Shown here one piece after another: positions 1-6,953 of a stretch of 10,004 nucleotides of DNA. The notes under the pieces are model-generated. The model ran no database searches. It was not told the DNA's origin and was given only the letters and a program-made list of their open reading frames with translations. Made by a program: the position numbers and the translations under genes. Origin of the DNA: Candidatus Sulfotelmatobacter sp. (GTDB taxonomy: Bacteria > Acidobacteriota > Terriglobia > Terriglobales > Acidobacteriaceae); NCBI GenBank assembly GCA_030044775.1, contig JASICF010000316.1, positions 1 to 10,004 on the forward strand, in the 5' to 3' direction. Numbering within the stretch: the stretch's first letter is position 1; each line of letters opens with the position of its first letter.

Positions 1-2
1 GT

Positions 3-335
3 TTCATACTCGTGGCAGTCAACAGGTCGCGCTTTTACCTGTCTGGGAAATATCTTGCGCTCCGCCGCGTAGCTCCGGATGTGCAATCCATTTGGGCGAA
101 AGTGAATCAAGTCCAGTCGACGGACTGGGCCGTCGTCTACTGCACCGACGGCGCCATCTACATGGGTTGGATCAAGGAGTTCACGTATGACCCAGACGCA
201 GAGGAAAACGATTTTCTTCTTTCGAGAGCAAAACGCATAGACGAAAACCTAAATGTCAAATACGAGGTGGACGGGCAAGGAGTGTATCTAAATACCAAGA
301 ACGTGGCCCGAATTGAATTTGTGAAAGGCACTTAG
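3..335 (+). CDS. DUF6338-like protein, C-terminal part (partial)
   Basis: The reading frame is open from the left edge (codons F-I-L precede the first possible GTG start at 12) to a TAG stop at 333-335, so this is most likely the end of a longer gene and not a complete 107-residue protein. The visible part has an aromatic/acidic stretch (APDVQSIW), then a basic-to-glycine strand pattern (WAVVYCTDGAIYMGWI), a D-P-D/ND-F-L segment and a closing V-A-R-I-E-F. This order resembles the C-terminal domain of DUF6338 proteins, where a membrane-anchored N-terminus precedes a small beta-rich domain. The resemblance is from memory and is tentative; the function of that family is unknown. It is the only plus-strand gene and converges on the DUF1501 gene. 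Its last half is AT-richer than its neighbours (66 G/C of 150 bases at 181-330), with codons such as ATA, CTA and AAA. Confidence 0.6.
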   Translation, partial: FILVAVNRSRFYLSGKYLALRRVAPDVQSIWAKVNQVQSTDWAVVYCTDGAIYMGWIKEFTYDPDAEENDFLLSRAKRIDENLNVKYEVDGQGVYLNTKNVARIEFVKGT

Positions 336-354
336 CAAATCAGTGTCGCCTAAA

Positions 355-1599
355 CTACCCCAGCAACCCTAGGAACTTTCCCGTCTGATTCTCATACCCC
401 GGAAACACTTCACCCAAATGCCTGTTCCCCATATGCCGCAGAACCGCTTCACCGAGCACTTGCCGAAAATCCGTCGTCAGCGCCAGGTCTCGACCCTGAT
501 AAAGCTGTGACTGGTCGAGTCCCGGCCACCGTCCGTAGACTTTGCCGCCATGCACCGGCCCGCCAAGAACAAACATAACGTTCGCATGTCCATGATCCGT
601 CCCCCGATTGCCGTTTTCATGTGCGGTGCGGCCGAACTCCGACATGGTTACAACTACCGTGTCTTCCCCAAGATCGCCAAGATCCTTCCAGAATGCTGCT
701 AGCGATAGTGAAAACTCACGCAGCACGTTAGCGAGCTGCCCTTCGGTTGCGCCTTCGTTGACGTGATGGTCCCATCCGCTGATGTCGGCAAACGCAACTT
801 GTACTCCCAGATTCGCTTTAACCAGTTGCGCCAGTTGCCCCAGGCTGTCCCCGAAGTGCCCCTTCGGATAGTCGACTCCGGCCGCGGGCACATACTTTGC
901 AGGGTCCGCGGATTTCAGCATCTTGACAGCATCGAAAGTTTCTTCGCCGGCGCTGTGCAGCACGGTATCGGAAGAATGGTCGTACATGGCTTCAAACGCG
1001 CTCGCCACGGGAGATGTTTTTGCGCTCCGTCCGCCGACAGTAAAGTCGTTGATATTATTCATGGCGACTGCCGGCTCAATACCGCTCAGAATGCGCGGAA
1101 TCGAGGGGCCCATGGCAACTGCTTCGAAGGGAGATTTTTGCGCCGGGCCTGGGAGTTCGCGCAACGAACGGTTCAGCCATCCATCTTCGGTCGACTTTAC
1201 GCCGGGAGTGCCCGACTCCATGAAATCCTGTGCGTCGAAGTGAGAGCGGTTCGGATCGGGCGACCCGGCCGCATGAACGATCGCCAGGTGCCGCTGCTCC
1301 CACAACGGTTGAAACGCCGCCAGCGAAGGATGCAGCCCGAAGAATCCATCGAGATCGATCACCGCCTCGCGAGGAATATTAATGCTTGGCCGCATCGCGT
1401 AATATTGCGCCTCAGCGTGCGGTACCACGATATTCAGCCCGTCGGCTGCCCCGCGCTGGAAAATTACCACCAGGCGCTTCGTTCGAGTTCCGGCATCCGC
1501 CGATCCCCATGCGGCACGGGCAAGAAAGCTCGGTATGGCCGCCGTGCCCACGATGGCCAGCCCGCTATTGCGAATGAAAACGCGACGAGTAATTGGCAT
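355..1599 (-). CDS. DUF1501 family protein, Tat-exported
   Basis: A 414-residue protein of the DUF1501 family, a branch of the alkaline phosphatase/sulfatase-like fold whose reaction is not established. The N-terminus carries a twin-arginine signal (TRRVFIRNSG, residues 4-13, then a hydrophobic segment to about residue 30), so a folded and possibly metal-loaded protein is probably exported. Family landmarks follow: LVVIFQRGAADGLNIVVP (43-60), NRSHFDAQDFMESG (117-130), GWDHH (275-279), SEFGRTAHENG (320-330) and GTDHGHAN (333-340). The Asp and His residues of the last three are the likely metal ligands. Full length for the family. The ATG start is supported by AGGA at 1605-1608, five bases upstream. 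It lies 90 bp after the DUF1800 gene on the same strand, the usual arrangement of this pair, so the two are probably co-transcribed and act together in the cell envelope. A perfect 10-bp palindrome at 1609-1618 sits beside the ribosome binding site. Confidence 0.9.
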   Translation of the reverse strand: MPITRRVFIRNSGLAIVGTAAIPSFLARAAWGSADAGTRTKRLVVIFQRGAADGLNIVVPHAEAQYYAMRPSINIPREAVIDLDGFFGLHPSLAAFQPLWEQRHLAIVHAAGSPDPNRSHFDAQDFMESGTPGVKSTEDGWLNRSLRELPGPAQKSPFEAVAMGPSIPRILSGIEPAVAMNNINDFTVGGRSAKTSPVASAFEAMYDHSSDTVLHSAGEETFDAVKMLKSADPAKYVPAAGVDYPKGHFGDSLGQLAQLVKANLGVQVAFADISGWDHHVNEGATEGQLANVLREFSLSLAAFWKDLGDLGEDTVVVTMSEFGRTAHENGNRGTDHGHANVMFVLGGPVHGGKVYGRWPGLDQSQLYQGRDLALTTDFRQVLGEAVLRHMGNRHLGEVFPGYENQTGKFLGLLG

Positions 1600-1689
1600 A
1601 CAAATCCTGCTTGCAAGCTCCGCTTAAATTCCCTGGATGCGATCCGTTAGCGGCAAAAAATAGAACGCGAACTGCGACAACGGCCGGCT

Positions 1690-3705
1690 TCATCTCTTCT
1701 GGAACTCGGGCGAGCCCAAAAGCAGACCCGCCGTCGTCAGAACAGATTGAGGCTCAGCCCCGTCCCGCACTTTTTGCGGCATCGAATCTTTCCCCGTTCC
1801 GATCTGTTCAGCAATCGAGGTATGCGTCTGCTCCGACACTCCTCCCGCTACCAGCTTTTTTTCCAGCGCTGAAAGGGTCTGGCCGGAATCGGAAAACTGA
1901 TCGCCGATCAGCGCGTCCCAATCGACTCTTACTCCGCGTATTCTTCCATTCGTCAGCGCCAGGGCAAAATTCATGCGATTCAACAACGCGGATGAACTTA
2001 CCCACGCATCCGCTTTCATCGAATAGCCGGTAGGCGGCTGCGCGCCGTAAAGCGGCATACCCATACCATTCAACCGGCCGGTGAGAGGCATCGCATCGTC
2101 CACTTCCGCTCCGGTGGCCCGAATGCTGGAAACCACAAATTCCAGCGGCGTTTTTACTTTCGCGCGATAAGTGGAATCGTCCCAGAATTCCGGCGATTGG
2201 AATAACACGCTTAGCACCTCGCGGATGTCGCCTTTCTTTTTCAGGAAGGTCTTCGCCATGCGATCGACGAGTGCCGGTGGAGGATTATCGGAAACGAAAC
2301 GTTCCGCCAGTTTGAGAGAAATAAAATGTGCAGTCTGCTTGCTGGTCGCCAACCGGTGCAGCAATTCCAAGCCTTCACTCTTACCATTTTCCTTGATGCG
2401 GCGCCCCAGCACGATCTTGGGCCCGGGCTCATGCATGCGCGGCTCAAATTTGAATCCGCCCCCTTGCGCCGGTTTGTCGATGGTCCAACCGGTAAAAACT
2501 TTGGCAGCCTCGGTGACGTCGCGCTGCGTGTAGCCTCCATTCACGCTCAGCGTGTGCAGTTCGAGCAGTTCACGGCCATAATTTTCGTTCAGTCCGCTGG
2601 GGCGCTTCCCCTGATTTGGCCGCGCCGGACGGCCGATTGCCTGGTAAGGATGAGCTGGAGCTCCCAGAGCCTGTGGCGAGTTCGGCCCGATGCTCAGCCA
2701 GTTGTCCAGGTAAAACAGCATCGCCGGACTCTTCGCCGTCGCTACCAGCAAATCTTCAAAACGTCCCAACGCATGCGGACGGATAACGTCGCGCTCATAG
2801 CTTGTCAGCATCAGGTGATCGAGTCCTTTTCCGATGAACACATTGAAGTGGTTGCACCAGAAATCCGTCATCACCTCTTCCAGTTGGCGCTGGCTGTAGA
2901 TGGCGCGAAGCAGTTTTGCCTCAGCCAATTCGGTGTCCACCGCGGCCGATGGATTGTTCAGCGCGATCAGGGTTTCTCTTTCCTGAGGCGACATGCCTTC
3001 GACGAAATCTCGCCGCTTGCCTCCGCGCAGAGTCTCGGCAAACGCGATGAGTTCATCCGGCGGCATGGCGAGAATTTTTTGGTACCGTTGGTCGGCAGGA
3101 AGGCTGGATAACTCTTCAAACTCGACGGTTGAAAGGGCGGGAGCAGCCGCTGGTTCGCGGTCGACAGATTCCGGCGCTGCAGCGGCTGACGCTGACATCG
3201 TTTCCTGCGAGACCTCGCCAGGTTTCGTCGCTACAGCGGAACCGCTTGCAGCTTTGGCTTCTGTTTCTTCTTTGCGCTCTTTTCGCGCCTGCACCCGGGC
3301 AAGCTGGACCTCGTAGATTGCTCGCAGCGCTGGATCCGAAGGCATCGCCCGCTTTCCCTTCATCACCTGAACGATCTCTTGCGGATCGGGAAAGTTTTCC
3401 GCAAGCTCATGCGTGCTCATGCCTAGCGTGCGCAGCGGTTCCAGCCGGGAATTGAGCGCGCCGTCATCGATTCTTTCGGGGTGTAGTTGCAGATTGATCC
3501 AGCGGTCGACGCCCATCGCCATTACTTGCTGTAGATCTCCGGGACGGGGGCCGAAAGTCAGTCGATTCAGCGCTTGCAGTGCGCGTTTTTCGTCGCCCGA
3601 GTTCAATGACTTGGTGTCGTTCTTCTCCGCCAGCAATTGCGGGGCGACACACGCCAGACCGAATACCAATATGAATATTCCGAATTTTGTCCGGGCCAGG
3701 CGCAT
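1690..3705 (-). CDS. DUF1800 family protein, Sec-exported
   Basis: A 671-residue DUF1800 protein of unknown biochemical function, typically encoded next to a DUF1501 gene as it is here. A Sec signal peptide is visible (MRLARTKFGIFILVFGLACVAPQLLAEK, cut probably near residue 26), so it acts outside the cytoplasm. Family motifs occur in order: RLTFGPRPGD (48-57), FWCNHFNVF (282-290), NENYGRELLELHTL (373-386), YTQRDVTEAAKVFTGWT (392-408), QPPTGY (556-561) and the closing LLLGSPEFQKR (661-671). Between the N-terminal motif and the core lies a charged, then Ala/Pro/Glu-rich stretch (about 140-195), probably a flexible linker. The ATG at 3703-3705 is preceded by only a weak GGA, but the signal peptide fixes the start. 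The gene begins the DUF1800-DUF1501 unit after a 198-bp spacer with a candidate promoter. Confidence 0.92.
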   Translation of the reverse strand: MRLARTKFGIFILVFGLACVAPQLLAEKNDTKSLNSGDEKRALQALNRLTFGPRPGDLQQVMAMGVDRWINLQLHPERIDDGALNSRLEPLRTLGMSTHELAENFPDPQEIVQVMKGKRAMPSDPALRAIYEVQLARVQARKERKEETEAKAASGSAVATKPGEVSQETMSASAAAAPESVDREPAAAPALSTVEFEELSSLPADQRYQKILAMPPDELIAFAETLRGGKRRDFVEGMSPQERETLIALNNPSAAVDTELAEAKLLRAIYSQRQLEEVMTDFWCNHFNVFIGKGLDHLMLTSYERDVIRPHALGRFEDLLVATAKSPAMLFYLDNWLSIGPNSPQALGAPAHPYQAIGRPARPNQGKRPSGLNENYGRELLELHTLSVNGGYTQRDVTEAAKVFTGWTIDKPAQGGGFKFEPRMHEPGPKIVLGRRIKENGKSEGLELLHRLATSKQTAHFISLKLAERFVSDNPPPALVDRMAKTFLKKKGDIREVLSVLFQSPEFWDDSTYRAKVKTPLEFVVSSIRATGAEVDDAMPLTGRLNGMGMPLYGAQPPTGYSMKADAWVSSSALLNRMNFALALTNGRIRGVRVDWDALIGDQFSDSGQTLSALEKKLVAGGVSEQTHTSIAEQIGTGKDSMPQKVRDGAEPQSVLTTAGLLLGSPEFQKR

Positions 3706-3737
3706 GAAATTCCAAGCAGGGAAGAAGTGGCTTTCCC

Positions 3738-3766
3738 ATTATCAACCCCGGTTACGGGAAAAAGTT
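3738..3766 (-). promoter_or_regulatory. candidate promoter of DUF1800-DUF1501
   Basis: On the minus strand, GATAAT (3738-3743) is a good -10 match and lies about 33 bp upstream of the DUF1800 ATG. At 17-bp spacing, AACTTT (3761-3766) is a poor -35 match. The position and the short leader it would give are plausible, but the call rests mainly on the -10 box. Confidence 0.28.
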
Positions 3767-3771
3767 GTTAG

Positions 3772-3786
3772 CTTTGGTTACCAAAG
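3772..3786. repeat. 15-bp inverted repeat upstream of DUF1800
   Basis: CTTTGGTTACCAAAG has perfect 7-bp arms around one central base. It lies just upstream of the candidate DUF1800 promoter. Its core GGTTACC recurs inverted at 3853-3859, and a related CGGTTACG lies at 3749-3756 inside the promoter spacer. Placement fits an operator for a dimeric regulator, but no regulator is visible in the window. The rest of the 3706-3903 spacer holds no convincing gene on either strand. Confidence 0.4.
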
Positions 3787-3861
3787 AACAATAGGTGGCG
3801 CTGCGGCGGTGCAGCCTGCTCTGGTCCCGCACGGCGCCCTTTACAGCAGTGAGGTAACCGT

Positions 3862-3892
3862 GATGAAGAGGAGGCGGCTTTGATGCAGCCGC
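3862..3892 (-). terminator. terminator-like hairpin after HD-GYP gene
   Basis: Read on the minus strand, 11 bases after the HD-GYP stop codon, GCGGCT and AGCCGC (3887-3892 and 3874-3879) form a 6-bp GC-rich stem with a 7-base loop. It is followed by a pyrimidine-rich stretch (CTCCTCTTC) and not a run of T. It could be a weak intrinsic terminator separating the HD-GYP gene from DUF1800. Confidence 0.4.
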
Positions 3893-3903
3893 ATAGCTTC
3901 ACC

Positions 3904-5157
3904 TTACGTGAGGTAGGTTCTTCCGTTCGAGATTTTGTGCTGCAAGGCCGCGGCGAAGTGGTCAATATCGGTCGGCGCGATACTCACAGGCATGTGATCT
4001 GCCAGCAGCGGAACTCGATTGCTGCCCACGGCATCGCGCCGCACTTGAATCAGCAACCCCTGCACAGCCTCTGGATCGTATTTCTGCGGCGTCATCCTGA
4101 CTAGGTCGCTCAATGCGTTGCCCAGAGACAGCGATTCACGGTAAGGACGCTTGCTGGTCATTGCGTCAAAGGTGTCGGCCAGCGCCATGATTCGCACTGG
4201 CATGGGCAGCTCGCTGCCGCGAAGCCCGTCCGGATAGCCCGAGCCATCGCAGCGCTCATGGTGCCAGCGCACCGCCTCATGAATCTTTGGCCAGGGAAAC
4301 CTCACGCTGCTTACGATCTGATGGCCAACGACGGTATGGTCTGCCATTTCGCGAAACTCTTCAGGGTCTAGAGCCGTGGCCTTGCTGAACAGGCGGCGAT
4401 CCACTGCTACTTTGCCGATATCGTGCAGATAACCCGCGCTGCGCAGCGCAGCCACTTCTCCTGTATCGGCGCCTATCGCCTCGCCAATCGCGGCGGCATA
4501 TCGCCCCACTCGCAGCGAATGGCCGTGAATGTTGACGTGCTTCACATCGATCGCGGTGGCAAATGCCTCGAGCGCCGTGTCGTAGAACCCGTTCAGCGAC
4601 GCCATGAGGCGCAGATTTTCGGTCACGCGCTGCGCCAGCGTCTGCGACAGTGCATGGTTCTGCACCGCAAGCCCGATGTAATTGCACAGCAGATCCATGG
4701 CATCGAGTTCGCTTTGCTGGTAAGGCGCATCCCCGGGTCTGCGGCCCAGAGCCACAACCCCGGCCAGCTTTCCTCCCGCTTTCAGCGGAGCCACGCACTT
4801 GAACAATTCCGGCGCGACATTGCCGTTCGAACTGAGAAAGACCGAATACGTCGAAGCATTCAAGACGATCGGTCCGCGTGCAGCGCCAAGGGCATGAGCG
4901 TGCTTCGGCAGAAGCGGAATGAAGGCGGGCTCGGGCAGCATGGCGAAACCGCTCGCCGCGACCGAGGTGAGCATTGTAGGTTTTTCGTTGAAAATGAAAA
5001 GTGCGCCTTCGCCCGCACCCGCTGCTTCCATTACCGCGGAAAGCATGCGGCTGGCCGTCTCGGGAAATTCGCGCTCTGCCGTCAGCTCCGGCCCAAGCTC
5101 CGAGAGTGCTTCGACTGTGCGCAACAGCCTGCGGAAGTTGTGTGTTTCCACGGTCAC
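3904..5157 (-). CDS. GAF-HD-GYP cyclic-dinucleotide phosphodiesterase
   Basis: A 417-residue cytoplasmic signalling protein. Residues about 10-170 have the pattern of a GAF-type sensor domain (EGALFIFNEKP at 50-60, CVAPLKAGGKLAGVVALGRR at 121-140). Residues about 190-370 form an HD-GYP domain. Its metal and catalytic residues look complete: HGHSLRV (211-217), HDIGK (245-249), H274, the H299-H300 pair, the GYP signature CDGSGYPDG (303-311) and D328 in ALADTFDAMTS. HD-GYP proteins linearise cyclic di-GMP (some cleave 3',3'-cGAMP) to control motility, biofilm and related behaviour; the GAF domain presumably tunes activity to an unknown ligand. Asp204 occupies the position often held by a metal-binding Glu. 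The start is uncertain: the listed GTG (5155-5157) lacks a clear ribosome binding site and a second in-frame GTG lies two codons in. It is separated from HAD by 129 bp and followed by a hairpin, so probably transcribed alone. Confidence 0.9.
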   Translation of the reverse strand: MTVETHNFRRLLRTVEALSELGPELTAEREFPETASRMLSAVMEAAGAGEGALFIFNEKPTMLTSVAASGFAMLPEPAFIPLLPKHAHALGAARGPIVLNASTYSVFLSSNGNVAPELFKCVAPLKAGGKLAGVVALGRRPGDAPYQQSELDAMDLLCNYIGLAVQNHALSQTLAQRVTENLRLMASLNGFYDTALEAFATAIDVKHVNIHGHSLRVGRYAAAIGEAIGADTGEVAALRSAGYLHDIGKVAVDRRLFSKATALDPEEFREMADHTVVGHQIVSSVRFPWPKIHEAVRWHHERCDGSGYPDGLRGSELPMPVRIMALADTFDAMTSKRPYRESLSLGNALSDLVRMTPQKYDPEAVQGLLIQVRRDAVGSNRVPLLADHMPVSIAPTDIDHFAAALQHKISNGRTYLT

Positions 5158-5286
5158 GATGAGCGGCGCGTCACACTGACCAAAAATGAGCGTACCACGC
5201 GGAAAAGCATATCGAGAGATGTGCTGTTGGTTAGTTTGGTGCAGTATTGGTGCGGGTGGAACTGCGTTGATTCTCGCAGGCGATCC

Positions 5287-6009
5287 TTAGAAATGTTCGC
5301 GCAATTCGGCGAAGCGGCCCACGATCAGCAAGCTCTGCGATTCCGGAGCCGCATTCAGTTCCTCGTGCTCCAAAACCCAGGTATCGCCGTGCGGCACAAA
5401 AACCGCATTCAGTCCTACAGCCAGCGCCGGATTGATGTCGGACCTGGGGCTATTGCCGACCATCCAGGTTTTTCCCCGGACTAATTCATACTTTTCCACC
5501 AGAGACTCATACGTCGCAAAATTTTTCTCGGCGACGATCTCGGCAGCGGCAAAATGTCCGCGTAATCCCGAGCGCTCGATCTTTCCCGATTGCTCCGCCA
5601 TCGCACCCTTGGTAACCAGAATCAGCCGGTGCCGTTTGGAAAGATGCTGCAGTGTTTCAGACACCTCCGGCAAAAGTTCAATGGGATGATCCTCGATTGT
5701 GTGCGTGAAGCTGCGAATCTGGGCCCGCAACTCAGAAGTGACGGGATTCGCGCTCAGGCGCTCGAACGTCCGCACCAGAGCGTGGGCGAAGCTGTGCAGC
5801 CCATAACCATGCGTCACGATGCATTCGCGCTCCACGTCATTGAGCACTTCGCGAACCTGCTCGGGAGAGAATTCATGGTGATTCAGAAAGGAAATGAACT
5901 TGGCGATCGCCCGCTCGAAATAGATGTTGTTCTCCCAGAGCGTATCGTCGGCGTCGATCAGGAGGGTCTGTGCCGGCAGGATTTTTGGGTTTGCGCGCTC
6001 GAAGCTCAT
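5287..6009 (-). CDS. HAD superfamily hydrolase
   Basis: A 240-residue haloacid dehalogenase superfamily protein, most likely a cytoplasmic phosphatase of the YjjG/PGP-like group with a helical cap. Motif I is IDADDTLW (18-25): Asp19 would be the nucleophile and Asp21 the general acid. The cap covers roughly residues 30-110. Motif II is LILVTKG (129-135, Thr133). A motif III lysine lies at 162 or 180. Motif IV is MVGNSPRSDINPA (183-195, Asp191), with the usual following GLNAVFV. The substrate cannot be read from the sequence. It starts 25 bp after mqnD, so translation may depend on upstream ribosomes. Only a poor ribosome binding site (GAG) precedes the ATG, and the start lies inside a 14-bp tandem repeat that places a second, out-of-frame ATG 14 bp upstream. 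Confidence 0.88.
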   Translation of the reverse strand: MSFERANPKILPAQTLLIDADDTLWENNIYFERAIAKFISFLNHHEFSPEQVREVLNDVERECIVTHGYGLHSFAHALVRTFERLSANPVTSELRAQIRSFTHTIEDHPIELLPEVSETLQHLSKRHRLILVTKGAMAEQSGKIERSGLRGHFAAAEIVAEKNFATYESLVEKYELVRGKTWMVGNSPRSDINPALAVGLNAVFVPHGDTWVLEHEELNAAPESQSLLIVGRFAELREHF

Positions 6010-6036
6010 AGCTCGAAGCTCATAGCTCGCAGCTTC
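5997..6036. repeat. 14-bp tandem repeat across HAD start codon
   Basis: GCTCGAAGCTCATA occurs as two identical, directly adjacent copies (5997-6010 and 6011-6024). A degenerate third copy (GCTCGCAGCTTC, 6025-6036) reaches into the mqnD stop codon. The first copy includes the HAD start codon and its first codons. Each AGCT is itself palindromic, so the array can fold locally: on the mRNA the HAD AUG would sit in the loop of GAGCU-AUG-AGCUU, a 5-bp stem with one G-U pair. Confidence 0.85.
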
Positions 6037-6916
6037 AAACCCATTCTACCTTTGCTTCCGGCCCGATGATTCCCGCCTTGTGCCCCATATCGAGCAAACG
6101 CGTGACCGCCTCGCGGCCATCGGGGCCGTAATCGAGTGTGCGATCGTTTACGTACATGCCGACGAACCGGTCGGCAGTCGAGCTATCGAGGTCGCGGGCG
6201 AATTGCATCGCGTAAGCCAGCGCTTCTTCGCGATGATCGAGAGCATATTGAATGCTGTCGCGCAATGCTTGCGTCACCGCGGACATAAGCTCCCGGCCGA
6301 GCGCGCGGCGAATCGCATTACCGCCCAGAGGCAGCGGCAGGCCCGTCATCTTCTGCCACCATCGCCCCAGATCCACGATCCGATGCAGCCCGGCCTTGTC
6401 GTACGTAAGCTGACCTTCGTGAATAATCAATCCAGCTTCATACTTTCCCTCGAGCACCTGCGGAATGATCTGATCGAAAGGCACAACTTCGGTTTGCACT
6501 CCCGGCGCAAAAAGTTGCAATGCGAGGTATGCAGTCGTTAGCGTTCCGGGAACCGCGATTCGCTTCTCTTTGATCTCGCTCTGCGTAAACGGCCGTGGAG
6601 AAACCACCATGGGCCCATACCCTTCGCCTACGCTGCCGCCGCACGACATGAGCGCGTACGCCTGCTGAATGTAGGGGTAAGCGTGAAACGAAATCGCCGT
6701 CACGTCGTAAACGCCCTCGCGAGCCTTTTTATTCAGTGTTTCGATGTCGCACAGACTGTGAGTAAAACGCAGCCCGGGAACGCGAACCTTGTGCGTTGCC
6801 AGCCCGTAAAACATGAAGGCATCATCGGAGTCGGGGCTGTGTGCAATCGTGATCTCCCGTGTCTGCGATGCCGATCCGCCAGGGTGTTTCGCTTCTTGTT
6901 CTGAAACTACTGTCAT
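6035..6916 (-). CDS. mqnD: 1,4-dihydroxy-6-naphthoate synthase MqnD
   Basis: A 293-residue enzyme of the futalosine route to menaquinone. MqnD converts cyclic dehypoxanthine futalosine to 1,4-dihydroxy-6-naphthoate, a two-ring precursor of the respiratory quinone, in the cytoplasm. It has the periplasmic-binding-protein-like fold shared by MqnA and MqnD. Distinguishing features are SPDSDDAFMFYGL (27-39), DIETLNKKAREGVYDVTAISFHAY (57-80), SCGGSVGEGYGP (91-102), IIHEGQLTY (164-172, with the probable catalytic His166) and PLPLGGNAIRR (194-204). The HEGQLTY segment argues for MqnD over MqnA. The length is normal, with about 20 extra N-terminal residues before the first strand. The ATG is supported by GGAG at 6922-6925. 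It lies 37 bp after bioY and 25 bp before the HAD gene, so co-transcription is likely. Other mqn genes are not in the window. Confidence 0.92.
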   Translation of the reverse strand: MTVVSEQEAKHPGGSASQTREITIAHSPDSDDAFMFYGLATHKVRVPGLRFTHSLCDIETLNKKAREGVYDVTAISFHAYPYIQQAYALMSCGGSVGEGYGPMVVSPRPFTQSEIKEKRIAVPGTLTTAYLALQLFAPGVQTEVVPFDQIIPQVLEGKYEAGLIIHEGQLTYDKAGLHRIVDLGRWWQKMTGLPLPLGGNAIRRALGRELMSAVTQALRDSIQYALDHREEALAYAMQFARDLDSSTADRFVGMYVNDRTLDYGPDGREAVTRLLDMGHKAGIIGPEAKVEWV

Positions 6917-6953
6917 TTCTACTCCAACATTCTTGCTGCGGATGTTGCTGTCT

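Noticed and set aside
1609..1618. Perfect palindrome GCTTGCAAGC next to the DUF1501 ribosome binding site
   Set aside because: Ten bases is short, and there is no supporting second copy; noted within the gene entry but not called as an operator.
763..1650. A 295-codon plus-strand open frame opposite the DUF1501 gene
   Set aside because: Its product is Arg/His/Cys-rich without any domain pattern, and it lies antisense to a well-supported gene. Long shadow frames are expected opposite GC-rich codons.
3901..3914. Near-palindrome ACCTTACGTGAGGT at the end of the HD-GYP gene
   Set aside because: It has one mismatch, overlaps coding sequence and the stop codon, and the GC-rich hairpin just beyond is a better terminator candidate.
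5158..5286. Possible promoter (GATATGCT) or terminator (GCGT-GGT-ACGC then T-rich) between the HAD and HD-GYP genes
   Set aside because: No -35 match at a sensible distance, and a 4-bp stem is too weak to call.
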